Shown here piece by piece: positions 52,500 through 62,118 of a DNA stretch of 64,000 nucleotides; the stretch's first letter is position 1, and each line of letters begins with the position of its first letter. The notes beneath the pieces were generated by a model. It saw only the letters and a program-made list of their open reading frames with translations, was not told the DNA's origin and made no database searches. The stretch spans positions 806,001 through 870,000 of the forward strand of contig CBDCCY010000004.1 of NCBI GenBank assembly GCA_965215155.1. The letters run 5' to 3'. A program made the position numbers and the translations under genes. Origin of the DNA: JAGWAJ01 sp965215155. Its GTDB lineage: Bacteria > Acidobacteriota > Vicinamibacteria > Vicinamibacterales > UBA8438.

Positions 52500-53235
52500 G
52501 TGAGCGTCGGCACGTTGGTGCCCAGACCGATCATCCTGCAGCATGGCCACGATCTCCTTCTCCACCCGCTGGATGTCGGCCTCGATCTCCTCGAGGGGGC
52601 GGGGCGGGCGGTACTCGTAGAAGTACCGGTTGAAGTTGATCTCGCAGCCGACGAGCCCGACCTCGCCGTCGTGGGGTCGCGGCGCTCCGTGTCGATCCAG
52701 GCGTCGGAGACGTGGGGCTTCACGTCGGGCTCGAAGAACGACTCGACATCGTCATGAGGGGCACGTTCTCGGTGTCGCGCAGCTCCGGGTCGGGGCTCGG
52801 GGCGGCCGTCGCGGTCGCGGCAGATCTCGGCCTCGGCGTTGCGTTCGGACAGCGCGGAGAGAACGGCCGTTCGACGGTGATCCTGCGGAAGCCGAAGTGC
52901 GTGGTCGGGTACAAGCGGCTGACACGAAGCGCGACCAGGACGCGGTGCGCGACGAGCACGACCGGGGCGCGGCCGGCCGCTTCGGACCGGGCCTGCCCCG
53001 CATCAGTGGACTTGCGGATGAGCTCCTCGAAGATGGTGCCGATGGCGGCGTTGTCGACCGCGTCGGGGTGCAGGTCGACCTTGCGGTCGCCGAAGGAGGC
53101 GAACCCGGAAGCGCGCTCAAGCTGCCGCTCGGGGTTGTCGAGCCTGCCCCCGAATCGCGCCTGGGCGGCCAGGACCTTCTGCTTGGTGGGGGCCAGCACG
53201 CAGTCGAGGCGGCGCAGCACGGTGAGGGGCTTCAT
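52500..53235 (-). pseudogene. hsdM remnant (type I methyltransferase), gutted
   Basis: From ATG 53235, MKPLTVLRRLDCVLAPTKQK ... KVDLHPDAVDNAAIGTIFEE is the N-terminal region of HsdM up to the point before the SAM-binding domain. It then jumps to YPTTHFGFRRITVERPFSP, PELRDTENVPL, VKPHVSDAWIDTERRDP and VEKEIVAMLQDD, which belong to the HsdM C-terminal third and are spread over more than one frame. The central domain with the NPPY catalytic motif is missing, so no methylation activity is expected. Confidence 0.8.
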
Positions 53236-53328
53236 TGGGGCCGTGAGGGAGTCACTACAACCGCGGCGCGTTCGTCGCGACGCTCGACGCCGATGCCGCG
53301 CCGCCGACCGGTCCGTGCGACCTGCGCC

Positions 53329-54006
53329 TCAGCCGCCCGACCCGTCGTCGCCGCCGACGCGGGCGAGCAGCTCTGACGCCGTGGCACACTCGATGATCCA
53401 GTCGCCAACCTGCGCGAGGCGCTCGGGGTCGGTGACGCCGGCCATTCCCGCACGTTCTCTTCCAGCATCGTCTGCGTCTCCTGCAACCGGGTCAGCGGGT
53501 GCCCCTCGCCCGCCGGCAGCGGACCCGCGACCCGCAGCCCCTGGTGGAGCCACGTCACGAACGCCTGTGTCAAGTGGTCGTCCCCCTGCGCCCGCAGAAG
53601 GCTGCTCAGCGCCTGCAGCGCCTCGCGCAGACGCGCCGCGTCGCGCGTCCTCTCCAGATCGATAAGCGCCGACACCAGGTTGTCCGCCGGGAGGTCCGCG
53701 TGCGCCACCCGCGCCCCATCCAGAAGATGGTATCGCTGCGACGGCTGGTACGGCGCCAACAGGTCGCTCCCCACCGCCACGAGGTCCGTCATCTCGACCG
53801 ACGCCGTCCACGGCCGGTTGCCGTTTGTAGAGAACGACGGGCAGCACCGGCGGCAGGGCCCGGTGGTCACGCAGCACGCCGTCGGCGTCCAGCCGCTGGC
53901 AGAGCAGCGCGGTGTAGGTCAGCACGCGCAGCGCCATTGCCGGGTCGACAGTCGCCTGAAACTCGAGGAGCAGGACCAGATAGAGCCACCGGTCATCGCG
54001 GAAGCG
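53329..54006 (-). pseudogene. Rpn-family nuclease gene, 3' part (cut by RIT copy 2)
   Basis: Continues the gene whose 5' part is at 57395-57571. Read from 54006: RFRDDRWLYLVLLLEFQATV, DPAMALRVLTYTALLCQRLD, LPPVLPVVLY in one frame. An extra base in the T3 run at 53824-53826 shifts it (GNRPWTASVEMTDLVAVGSD follows in the next frame), and the end (VTDPERLAQVGDWIIECATA) is again in the first frame with the usual coiled linker deleted near 53460. Rpn (YhgA-like, PD-(D/E)XK) proteins promote RecA-independent recombination. The gene was already decaying or was damaged after RIT insertion. Confidence 0.85.
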
Positions 54007-54014
54007 AATGGTTG

Positions 54015-54039
54015 TTATTCCGATATCGGAATAAGAATC
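54015..54039. repeat. Palindromic spacer at ritC-side end of RIT copy 2
   Basis: TTATTCCGATATCGGAATAA (54015-54034) plus GAATC, identical to the 25-bp spacer of copy 1 (25967-25991) but placed at the other end of the element relative to the rit genes. Outside it lies rpn sequence after a few unmatched bases. Confidence 0.8.
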
Positions 54040-54070
54040 ACTATGCCGATGTCAGGATTATTCCGATGTT

Positions 54071-54106
54071 GGTGCAGACGCCCCTGTTGTTGGCGGCATC
54101 TGCACC
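54071..54106. terminator. Hairpin after ritC, RIT copy 2
   Basis: Same inverted repeat as in copy 1 (GGTGCAGACGCC paired with GGCATCTGCACC), between the ritC stop and the terminal repeat. Confidence 0.5.
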
Positions 54107-54122
54107 AAACTGATCGGCATAA

Positions 54123-55112
54123 TCACAGCCCTTCGAGAAAGGCCAGGAGCGCGTCGGATGGTTGATAGCGGCCCCCGCGGACTTCGGCTGGGGTGGTCCT
54201 TGCGAGCGCCCGTTCCTTCAGGGCGAGGTCGGCATGGATGTAGATGTCGGTGGTGCGGACGTGTTCGTGTCCGAGCCACAGGGCGATGACGGTGTTGTCG
54301 ACCCCGGCGTGCAGCAACCGCATGGCTGCGGTGTGACGCAGCGTGTGCGGGGTGACGGTCTTCTCGCGGAGCGATGGGCAGGCGTGGGCCGCAGCAGCCA
54401 CGTGCGTCGTGACGCGTTGCGCGAGGGCGTCTCGGCTGAGCGGTTTGCCTGTCCGCGTAGGGAAGACTGGTGCCTCTGGTGAGCTGGCGCATTCGGCCAG
54501 CCAGGCACGCAGGGCGGCGGCCACCGGCTTGGTGAGCGGAGTGACCCGGTGCTTGCGCCCTTTTCCAAGGCAGTGGACGTGCGCACCTCGCGCCAAGTGC
54601 AGGTCCGTGCAGCGCAGGCCGGTGAGTTCGGCGGCGCGCAATCCGGTCTGGATCGCGAGCGCGAGGAGAGTGTGGTCGCGGCGCCCGGTCCACGTGGTGC
54701 GGTCGGGGGCGGCGAGCAGGGCGTCGACTTCGAGGTCGGACAGGAAGGTCACGAGCCCACGTGGACCGCGCGTGGGGGGCATCGCGAGTACGCGGGCAAT
54801 GACGGCTGCCTGCTCGGGATGCTCCAGTGCGGCATAGCGGAACAGGGCATGAATGGCCGACAACCGCGCGTTGCGGGTGCGCGCGGTGTTCGCGCGGTCG
54901 TGCTCGAGGTGGGCCAGGAATCGTCCGATGAGGGGTGCGTCGAGATCGCCGAGTTCCAGGTCCGAGGGGGCCTTGGCGAGGTGGACCGCGGCAAAGCGGA
55001 CGAGCATCCGCCACGCGTCGCGGTAGGCAGCGACCGTGTGCGGGCTGGCGTGGCGCTGGTGCACGAGCCGCTCGGTGAAGAACGCCTGGAGCGTGGGAGC
55101 AAGGGCGCTCAT
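54123..55112 (-). CDS. RIT tyrosine recombinase C, copy 2
   Basis: 329 residues, same predicted protein as 28274-29263; ATG at 55112 in the ritB stop. Catalytic Arg, His-x-x-Arg, His and Tyr motifs unchanged. Confidence 0.93.
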   Translation of the reverse strand: MSALAPTLQAFFTERLVHQRHASPHTVAAYRDAWRMLVRFAAVHLAKAPSDLELGDLDAPLIGRFLAHLEHDRANTARTRNARLSAIHALFRYAALEHPEQAAVIARVLAMPPTRGPRGLVTFLSDLEVDALLAAPDRTTWTGRRDHTLLALAIQTGLRAAELTGLRCTDLHLARGAHVHCLGKGRKHRVTPLTKPVAAALRAWLAECASSPEAPVFPTRTGKPLSRDALAQRVTTHVAAAAHACPSLREKTVTPHTLRHTAAMRLLHAGVDNTVIALWLGHEHVRTTDIYIHADLALKERALARTTPAEVRGGRYQPSDALLAFLEGL

Positions 55113-56035
55113 GCTGAGGCCCCCAGATGGCGTTCGAGGCGGTCTGAGGCCAACTGCATCAATGCCGGTGCCGCCGACAGGTACCAGTATGTGTACTTGG
55201 GGTCGGCGTGCCCGAGATAGGTGGCCAGGAGCGCGATTCGCGCCGCCGGATTCTGGCCCTGTCGGTAGGCGTCGAGCAGCGTGCACGTCGCGAACCGATG
55301 TCGGATGTCGTGCAGCCGTGGCCGACAGGCGGCTGCGTGCGGCCGGAGGCCCGCGCGCTGGACCAGGGTGCGGAACGTCTGCTGTACATTGCGGCACAGC
55401 AGCCTCGTGCCCGCGGTAGAAACGAACAGCGCGGCGGTGTCCCGGGCCGCCAGCCGGTCCGCGCGGAGCAGATACTGCTGGACCGCGGCGCTGGCTGTGG
55501 GGTGCAGCGGAAGTGCACGGGACTTGTCGAATTTGCCGTGGCGGACGGTGATCAGCCCCTGCTCGGCGTCGAAATCGTGCCGATCGAGCGCGATGGCTTC
55601 ACCGACGCGCATCCCGGTCACGACCAGCAGACCGATCAGGGTCCGATACGTTGCGGCCCGATGCCCGGTGCGCAGCCCCGATGTGGCGACCAGCAGGGCC
55701 GCGATGTCTTCGTCGGTGTAGGGGTACGGCGTGGCGCGCTGGGCGCGCGCCTGCAACAGGTCGGCGGGCGGTATCTCGGTTGCCGGGTCGATCGTGCGCA
55801 CGAAGGTCGCGAAGCCGCGGACGACGGTGAGTCGGCTGGCCCACCACGCCCTCGGGTCCTTCCCGGCGGGGAGTGTCGCCCAGGCGAGGGCGGTCTCGGT
55901 GCGCAGGCGCGTCTCCCCGCGGTCTTCGAGATAGGTCAGGAATTGCGCGAGGAGCTTCTCCGCGCGCGCCAAGCGGTAGCCCAGCGCCCGGCGCATCGTC
56001 AGATAGTCGGCCAGGGCTTGACGCAGGAAGGTCAT
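55109..56035 (-). CDS. RIT tyrosine recombinase B, copy 2
   Basis: 308 residues, same predicted protein as 27351-28277. Starts in the ritA stop (ATGA at 56032-56035) and overlaps ritC by 4 bp. Confidence 0.93.
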   Translation of the reverse strand: MTFLRQALADYLTMRRALGYRLARAEKLLAQFLTYLEDRGETRLRTETALAWATLPAGKDPRAWWASRLTVVRGFATFVRTIDPATEIPPADLLQARAQRATPYPYTDEDIAALLVATSGLRTGHRAATYRTLIGLLVVTGMRVGEAIALDRHDFDAEQGLITVRHGKFDKSRALPLHPTASAAVQQYLLRADRLAARDTAALFVSTAGTRLLCRNVQQTFRTLVQRAGLRPHAAACRPRLHDIRHRFATCTLLDAYRQGQNPAARIALLATYLGHADPKYTYWYLSAAPALMQLASDRLERHLGASA

Positions 56036-57252
56036 GCTGCACCTCCAGGCCACGCGCGTGCGATCGTGCGCAGGGCGTCATGGTCGACCTTCGCGTAGAT
56101 CGCCGTGGTCTGCAGGCGGGCGTGACGCAGGAAGTGCTGGATCTCGGACAGGGGGGCGCCCGCTCGGAGCAGTTGCGTTGCCGCGAAATGACGCAACCGA
56201 TGTGCGTGGACGACGCCGAGGCCGGCTCGCTGCGCGGCGGCGGCCACAATCTGCGTGACCCCGGTCGGGCTCAACGGGCCCAGAGGCGCGACCAGGCGGA
56301 CGAAGACGGTGCGCCCCTGCGCCCGGGTCGGCCGTTGGCGGAGATATGCGGCCACCGCGTTGCCCACATCGGTCGGGAGAGGCATGCGCTCGGCCCGATT
56401 CCCCTTGCCGTGTACGACGACCTCGCCGGCGCGCCAGTGCACGTCGTCGAGACGCAGGGTCGCCACTTCGGCGGCCCGCAGGCCGAGGCGGGCCAGCGTG
56501 GTGATGACCGCAAAGTCGCGGCGCCCTCCCAGCGTCCGGGGGTCGCACGCGGCGAGCAGTCGCCGGACGTGGTCGGGCTCGAGGCGCGGCGGAAGCGCCA
56601 CCAGTCGTCGGCCGGCTACCGACGGGACGGCCGTCGCCAGCGAACGCTGGACCACCCCGGTGACATGCAGGAAGACCAGCAGCGAGCGCAGTGCGGTCGA
56701 CGTCAGTTGCGCGGCCCGGCGGGATTGCTCGGCACAGCGCGCCACCATGAACGCAGTCACGTCGGCCTCACCGAGTTGCTCGAGGTCCAGCCCGAGGCCG
56801 TCGGCCGAGATGCAGCCGCGCAGAAAGGGGCGGACCGCATCGACGTAGCCCTGGGCGGTGGCTTCGCCCAGACCCCGTTCCACGGTGAGGTAGTGCCGGT
56901 AGAGCACCAGGGTCTTGTCCACGGGCCCTGTCGGGATGGGCGTCGTCGCAGGCGGGATCGCGCCACGAGCCCGGAGGTACGTCAGCAACGGGCGCAGCGC
57001 CTTGCCCGTCAGATGCCTCTTGTAGCCGGCCTTCTGCCGTGCTTGCAGAAACTGCTGCGTTCGCTCTGGCAGGTCGCCGATGTCGAGGCCTCTTGCCTGC
57101 AGCCACCGGCTGACGGCCGACGCCAGAGACAACTGCGTCCGCAGCGAGCGCGGTGTGTAGCCTTGCTGCGCAAGCTCCGTCGCGAAGCCCGCCGCGAACG
57201 GCTTGAGCGAACCAGCGATGGCGACGACGGGAACGCGTGACGGATCACTCAT
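56032..57252 (-). CDS. RIT tyrosine recombinase A, copy 2
   Basis: 406 residues, same predicted protein as 26134-27354, preceded by the same Shine-Dalgarno hairpin (57259-57287). Confidence 0.93.
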   Translation of the reverse strand: MSDPSRVPVVAIAGSLKPFAAGFATELAQQGYTPRSLRTQLSLASAVSRWLQARGLDIGDLPERTQQFLQARQKAGYKRHLTGKALRPLLTYLRARGAIPPATTPIPTGPVDKTLVLYRHYLTVERGLGEATAQGYVDAVRPFLRGCISADGLGLDLEQLGEADVTAFMVARCAEQSRRAAQLTSTALRSLLVFLHVTGVVQRSLATAVPSVAGRRLVALPPRLEPDHVRRLLAACDPRTLGGRRDFAVITTLARLGLRAAEVATLRLDDVHWRAGEVVVHGKGNRAERMPLPTDVGNAVAAYLRQRPTRAQGRTVFVRLVAPLGPLSPTGVTQIVAAAAQRAGLGVVHAHRLRHFAATQLLRAGAPLSEIQHFLRHARLQTTAIYAKVDHDALRTIARAWPGGAA

Positions 57253-57394
57253 GAGAGCCTCCTCTCTCGTGGGTCGTGAGAGAAGAGTCTCCGTCCGTCA
57301 GCGCGCGGTGATTATCCGGATCGTCTCGTCGAAGACGCCCTGCACGACCGGGACATCAGGGCGGACATCGGAATAATCCCGACATCGGCATAGT

Positions 57395-57571
57395 GCGCCA
57401 CACGAGATCGCTGTGACGCTGCTGGAGATCGTCGCTGACGAAGCTGGCGGGCAGCGGGTCCAGGGTATCGAAGTCGAGGGCGCCGCTCCAGCCGCGGGCG
57501 GCGAAGCCGTCGAGCAGGTTGCGGACCATCCCAGGCCGCGAGAACAACTGCTTGTTGGCGGGGTCGTGCAT
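57395..57571 (-). pseudogene. Rpn-family nuclease gene, 5' part
   Basis: ATG at 57571. MHDPANKQLFSRPGMVRNLL, then WSGALDFDTLDPLPASFVSD and DDLQQRHSDLVWR match the start of Rpn/YhgA-type PD-(D/E)XK proteins, including the Asp of the nuclease core. The frame enters RIT copy 2 at 57394. The rest is at 53329-54006. Confidence 0.85.
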
Positions 57572-57779
57572 ACCGCTCCCTCTCGATCCCGAGTCGTGCG
57601 GACCGGCGGCGTGCGGGGCGTGCGACGCTCTCGGCGTCGCCAGAGCGCCCTGGAGCGGCAGCCGGTCGATGCGGTGCTTCAGGAGCAAGAACAGGGCCAA
57701 CGCGGGACGGCCCACGCGCACGGGGAACGAGCGGGCGGAAGGGCCGGACGGTCGGCCTCCGACCAGTGCTCGAGCATCG

Positions 57780-60700
57780 TCAGAGCGAGCCGAATCGGGT
57801 GGCGACGTACTCCGCTGCGTCCACCGCGTCGAGCCGCACCGTGCCGGGGCCGCTCCGGACGTAGAGGTCGCCTTCGGCCGCCTTCTCCAGGCCCTTCCAG
57901 CGCAGGTACGCCGGCTCGGGGCTCCGCTGGCAGCTCACGAGGCAGACCGTCTTCCCCTCGACGATCTGCGTCGTCGGGTCGATGCAGGTGCCGGCGCGGG
58001 CGCCGAGTCCGTTGCGCACGGCCTGGGCGAGGTGGCGCAGGAACTTGTCGTCGTTGTCCAGGCGGTCGTGGTCGATGCCGAGCACGGTGCGGTCGTCGGC
58101 CACGCCGATCAGGAGGTCGCCGCCCTCGGTGTTGAGGAACGCGGCGATGGTCTTGAGCGCGGCGTGCGTGACGTGGCGGTCGTCCTTGCGGTCCTCCTTC
58201 AGGTTCCAGCGCAGGCTCGACTTGAACTCGAGGGTCTTCGACTCCTGGAGCTTCAGCAGTTCCTCGACGCGGCGGTGGCGCCGGATGTAGTCGTCGAACA
58301 GGTAGTTCTTGAGCGCCTGGCCGAAGTCGGGGTCGTCTGTGATGCGCTTGTAGAGGTCGAAGTTGGTTTCGACGATCTCCTGGATCTTGTCCTCGACCTT
58401 GGGGTCGAAGGTCAGCCGGACGTTCTCGCGCGTGTTCACCCGGGCGCTGGCGTCGAGACCGGCGTCGCCGTCGAGGGCCGAGCGGATCTGCTCGAGGGTG
58501 ACGCGGTGCTCGGGGCCGAGCTCGAGGCCGAAGCGCTCGTTCAGCGCCTCGATGATGCGCGACAGCGGCTCCAAGTCCTCCGGGGCGCCGCCGCCGTGCG
58601 GCTTGCTGCCGGCCGGGTCGACCGTCCCGCCCTGCCGTTCCAGCGCGATGCGGCCGCGGCTGGTCCGCTGGATGCGGAACGACTCCATGTCGATGTTCTG
58701 CTGGACCTCGCGCGGCAGCTCGTCGCGGTCCGCCGGCAAGAGGCGCCGCAGGTGCCGGGCGAAGACGTAGAGCTTCTCGAGGTCGACGTCGGCAAAAGTC
58801 AGCACCTGGGAGAGGAAGGCGTACAGGCGCACGTAGTCGCCGAGCTGGCCGCGGAAGTCCTGCCCCTCGTCGGCGGGGAGCGCGCCGAAGCGCTGGCGCG
58901 GCGCCTCCAGCGCGGCGTAGAGCTTGTCCTGCTTCGCCTTGCCGTCGAAGCACACTCGCGCGAAGGCCTCGACGTCGTTCTCCGCGAACACGCCGAAGCC
59001 GAGCAGCCGGTCCTGGACCTCGTAGAGCAGGTTGGGGTCGGTCGCCTCCGAGAGCAGGGTGGTCTCGTAGTAGGGCTCGAAGGCCTTGCGGATCTCCTCG
59101 GCCTCGTTGGCGAAGTCGAGCACCATCGAGCCCTGCTTGCCGGGGTGGGTGCGGTTCAGGCGCGACAGCGTCTGGACGGCGTTGACGCCGCCGAGCTTCT
59201 TGTCCACGTACATGGTGTGGAGCAGCGGCTGGTCGAAGCCGGTCTGGAACTTGCTGGCGACCACCAGGAAGCGGTACTCCGGCTTCTCGAACTCGGCCGC
59301 CGTCTGCCGCTCGCCGACGACGCGATCCTGCCCGGGCCGAGTTCATGCCCGACTCGGTGTACGACTCGCCGCCGTCCTGCACGGTGCCCGAGAAGGCGAC
59401 GAGCGCCTTCCACGGGTGGCCCTTCTCGGCGAGGTAGGCGTCGAGCGCGAGCCGGGTGCGCACCGCGTGCAGGCGCGAGCGCGTCACGACCATCGCCTTG
59501 GCCCCCCCGTCGATGGCGGCGGCGACCTGCGCCGCGAAGTGCTCGACGCAGATGGCGACCTTCTCGCGGATGGCATGCGGGTGCAGCTCGACGAACGACT
59601 TGAGCATGTACTCGGCCTTGCCCCGGTCGTAGCGCGGGTCGTCCTCGATCGTCTTCAGCAGGCGCCAGTAGGCCTTGTACGTCGAGTAGCTGCCGCATGC
59701 TGTAGCGGTGGAAGGGCTCGAACTTGCCGTCGGGCCGCTTCCGGCCGAAGAGCTCCAGCGTCTTGGGCTTGGGGGTCGCGGTGAACGCGAACGTCGACAG
59801 GTTGGGCAGCCGCCCGCGGCTGCGGATCTCGTCGAGGACGCGGTCGTCGAGCTCCTCCTCCGGGGTCCGGGCGCCGGCCTCCTCCCGCTCGGCGTCTTCC
59901 AGGCTCCCGGCCGCGAGCACCGCCTTGAGGCTCTTGGTGCTCTCGCCCGACTGCGACGAGTGCGCCTCGTCGACGATCACCGCGAAGCGCTGCCCGGGCA
60001 GCTCGCCGATCTGCTCGGCGATGACCGGGAACTTCTGGAGCGTGGTGACGATGATGGTCCGCCCCGCCTCGAGGGCCTCGCGGAGCTGGCGCGAGGTGTG
60101 GTCGATGTTCTCCACCACCCCGAGCGTCTGCTCGAACTGCCGGATGCTGCGCTGGAGTTGCCGGTCGAGGACGCGCCGGTCGGTCACCACCACGACCGAG
60201 TCGAACACGCGCCGGTCGCCGCGGTCGTGCAGCACCGAGAGCTGGTGGGCCAGCCACGCGATGGTGAAGCTCTTGCCGCTGCCGGCCGAGTGCTGGACGA
60301 GGTAGCGCTGGCCGGGTCCGTGGTTGCGCGCGTGGCGCACGATCCGGCGCACGCAGTCGAGCTGCTGGTAGCGCGGGAAGATCAAGTAGTGCTTGCCGGT
60401 CTTGCGCCCGCCGTCGTCCTCCGTCTCGACCTCGTGGATGAACTGGCGGACGAGATCGAGGACGCTGTCGCGGGCCCAGACCTCCTCCCACAGGTAACCG
60501 GTGGGGAAGCCCTCGCGGGTGGGCGGAACCGGCGGGTTGCCTGCGCCGCCGAAGCGCCCCTGGTTGAAGGGCAGGAAGCGCGTCTTGGACCCGGCGAGGC
60601 TGGTGGTCACGAACACCTGCTCGGGGTCGACCGCGAAGTGGGCGAGGCAGCGCGCGTAGCCGAAAAGCGGCTCGCGGGGGTCGCGGTCCTCCCGGTACTG

Positions 60701-61279
60701 CCGAATGGCGTCCCGGACGTCCTGGCCGTTGAGGGGGTTCTTGAGCTCGGCGGTGAAGATGGGGACGCCGTTCAGGAAGAGGGCGAGGTCGAGGCTCTGC
60801 TCGTCGCGCTCGCTGAAGCGGAGCTGGCGCACCACCGCGAAGAGGTTGGCCGCGTGCAGGCGCTGCAGCTCTTCGTTGAGGCCGCTCGCGGGGCGGAAGT
60901 ACGCGAGCCGGAACTTGCAGCCCGAGTCCTTGACGCCGTTGCGCAGCACGTCGAGGGCGCCGCGCCGGGCGATCTCGCGGGAGAGCCTGCCCAGGAACCG
61001 CGGCTTCACGTCGGCGCCGTGGTGCTGCCCGAGCTTCTGCCACTCCTTGGGCTGGGTGGCGAGGAGGAAGTCGACGACGTCGGCCGGGATCAGGCAGAGC
61101 GCGCGGTCGTAGTCCTCCGGCCGCCGCCTGTGGTAGCCGCCTGGGGCCGGCTCGTCGCCGAACGTCGGGGGCGACTCTCGCACCGCCGCCACGTCGCCCG
61201 GACATGCGTCGGGGCCGTGGCGCAGCAGCGCGCACTCGATGGCGGCCTCGAAGGCGCGTTCGGAGATTTCAGGTGTCAT
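57780..61279 (-). pseudogene. hsdR: Type I restriction HsdR with C-terminal AlbA_2 domain, two frame breaks
   Basis: About 1165 codons in three frames. Start ATG 61279 (MTPEISERAFEAAIECALLR). Nuclease domain: FLNGVPIFTAELKNPLNGQD. Motor: HSAGSGKSFTIAWLAHQLS (Walker A), VIVDEAHSSQSG (DEAH), STFAFTATPKPKTLELF. After HRYSMRQ a deletion of roughly 37 bp near 59690 shifts the frame; YSTYKAYWRLLKTIEDDPRY and MLKSFVELHPHAIREKVAIC follow. A one-base shift near 59340 leads to QDRVVGERQTAAEF and FLVVASKFQTGFDQPLL. The C-terminal 200 residues form an AlbA_2/Schlafen-like domain (LQESKTLEFKSSLRWNLKED, IAAFLNTEGGDLLIGVADD). No intact hsdM or hsdS accompanies it. Confidence 0.88.
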
Positions 61280-61398
61280 GGGAGCGTCGATGCACAAACG
61301 AGCAGGATTGTCGCGCCGGTCCCCGCAGCAGGCATCACGAACATATCATGGGAGCGAAGCAAGGGCGAAGCATAGAGAGCCGGGGGAGTGAATTGGTG

Positions 61399-61611
61399 AT
61401 GGAGTACAAGGGCTACGTGGCGTCCGTCGAGTTCGACGACTCTGTGGACCGCCATCACGGCCGCGTCGTCAACAGCGGCGCCTATCCGATCGCGACGTTC
61501 GAAGCGACCGACGTGGACGGAATTCGGAGCGAGTTCGAGCGGTCCATCGACGAGTACCTCGCGTCGTGCGAGGAAGACCAGGTCGAACCGAAGAGACCCT
61601 TGTCGCGGTAG
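61399..61611 (+). pseudogene. Truncated second HicB copy
   Basis: 70 residues, MEYKGYVASVEFDDSVDRHH ... DEYLASCEEDQVEPKRPLSR. Closely matches the first two thirds of the HicB at 52132-52464 but stops where that copy enters its ribbon-helix-helix, so it should not bind DNA. No HicA partner is present. Like the other copy it lies just upstream of an hsdR 5' end in opposite orientation, so HicB plus hsdR start look duplicated together. Confidence 0.75.
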
Positions 61612-61685
61612 ACTGGCTTGGCTCTGCGTGTCCGCTCTGGGCCAGAGTGACAGCGTGGAGGGGTGCACGGACGGCGGACCAGCAC

Positions 61686-61925
61686 ATGGCGCGGAGCGAC
61701 CTTCTCATCTCGCTGGTGAGGGCTGGCTCGACCGGCGACACGGCGCGAGCGCGATCCGTGTCCGAGGCGATCATCGCCGAACAACGGGTCAAGCGGCACA
61801 ACGTCCTTGCAGATCGGCTGACGGCCGCGATGCGAGTGAACGGCGCCGATTCCGGTGCCGCCTTCATGGCGCCCGGCCAGCGGCCGCACCGCCAGTTTCT
61901 GGTGGAGCTGACGCCGCGCAGAAAC
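61686..61925 (+). pseudogene. N-terminal remnant of an AAA-ATPase-type defence gene
   Basis: ATG at 61686: MARSDLLISLVRAGSTGDTA, then EAIIAEQRVKRHNVLADRLT and FLVELTPRRN. This resembles the conserved start of a family of AAA ATPases found in accessory islands (helical N-terminus, then V-E-x-x-P-x-R before the P-loop). The sequence diverges directly after TPRRN and no Walker motif follows, so only the N-terminal piece remains. Family call from memory, moderate. Confidence 0.45.
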
Positions 61926-62118
61926 CACGGAGGTCTGTCGAGACGTGCGCCGGCGCTCTGTGCCGGCGATGGGCGAGACGGCGCTCGACGCGATCGTTGC
62001 CGAACCGTTGGCGTTCTGGCGGGAACGGCGGCGGGCGCCGAGGCCTTTGCCCGTGGCCGCATCTCCCCGCCTGAATGACCGCTCGCCTGCGGACACTCCA
62101 TCGCGGCCACCTACCATC

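Larger units (their letters stand above)
54040..57394 (-). mobile_element. RIT element, copy 2
   Basis: 3355 bp, same length as copy 1 and in the opposite orientation. Terminal repeats at 54040-54069 and 57365-57394; the former differs from the 30-bp consensus by one base (GTCAGG instead of GTCGGG). All three recombinase products are identical to copy 1. It is inserted in an rpn-family gene after the codons for DLVWR. The ritA-side repeat abuts rpn sequence directly (GTGTGGCGC on the coding strand). Confidence 0.92.
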
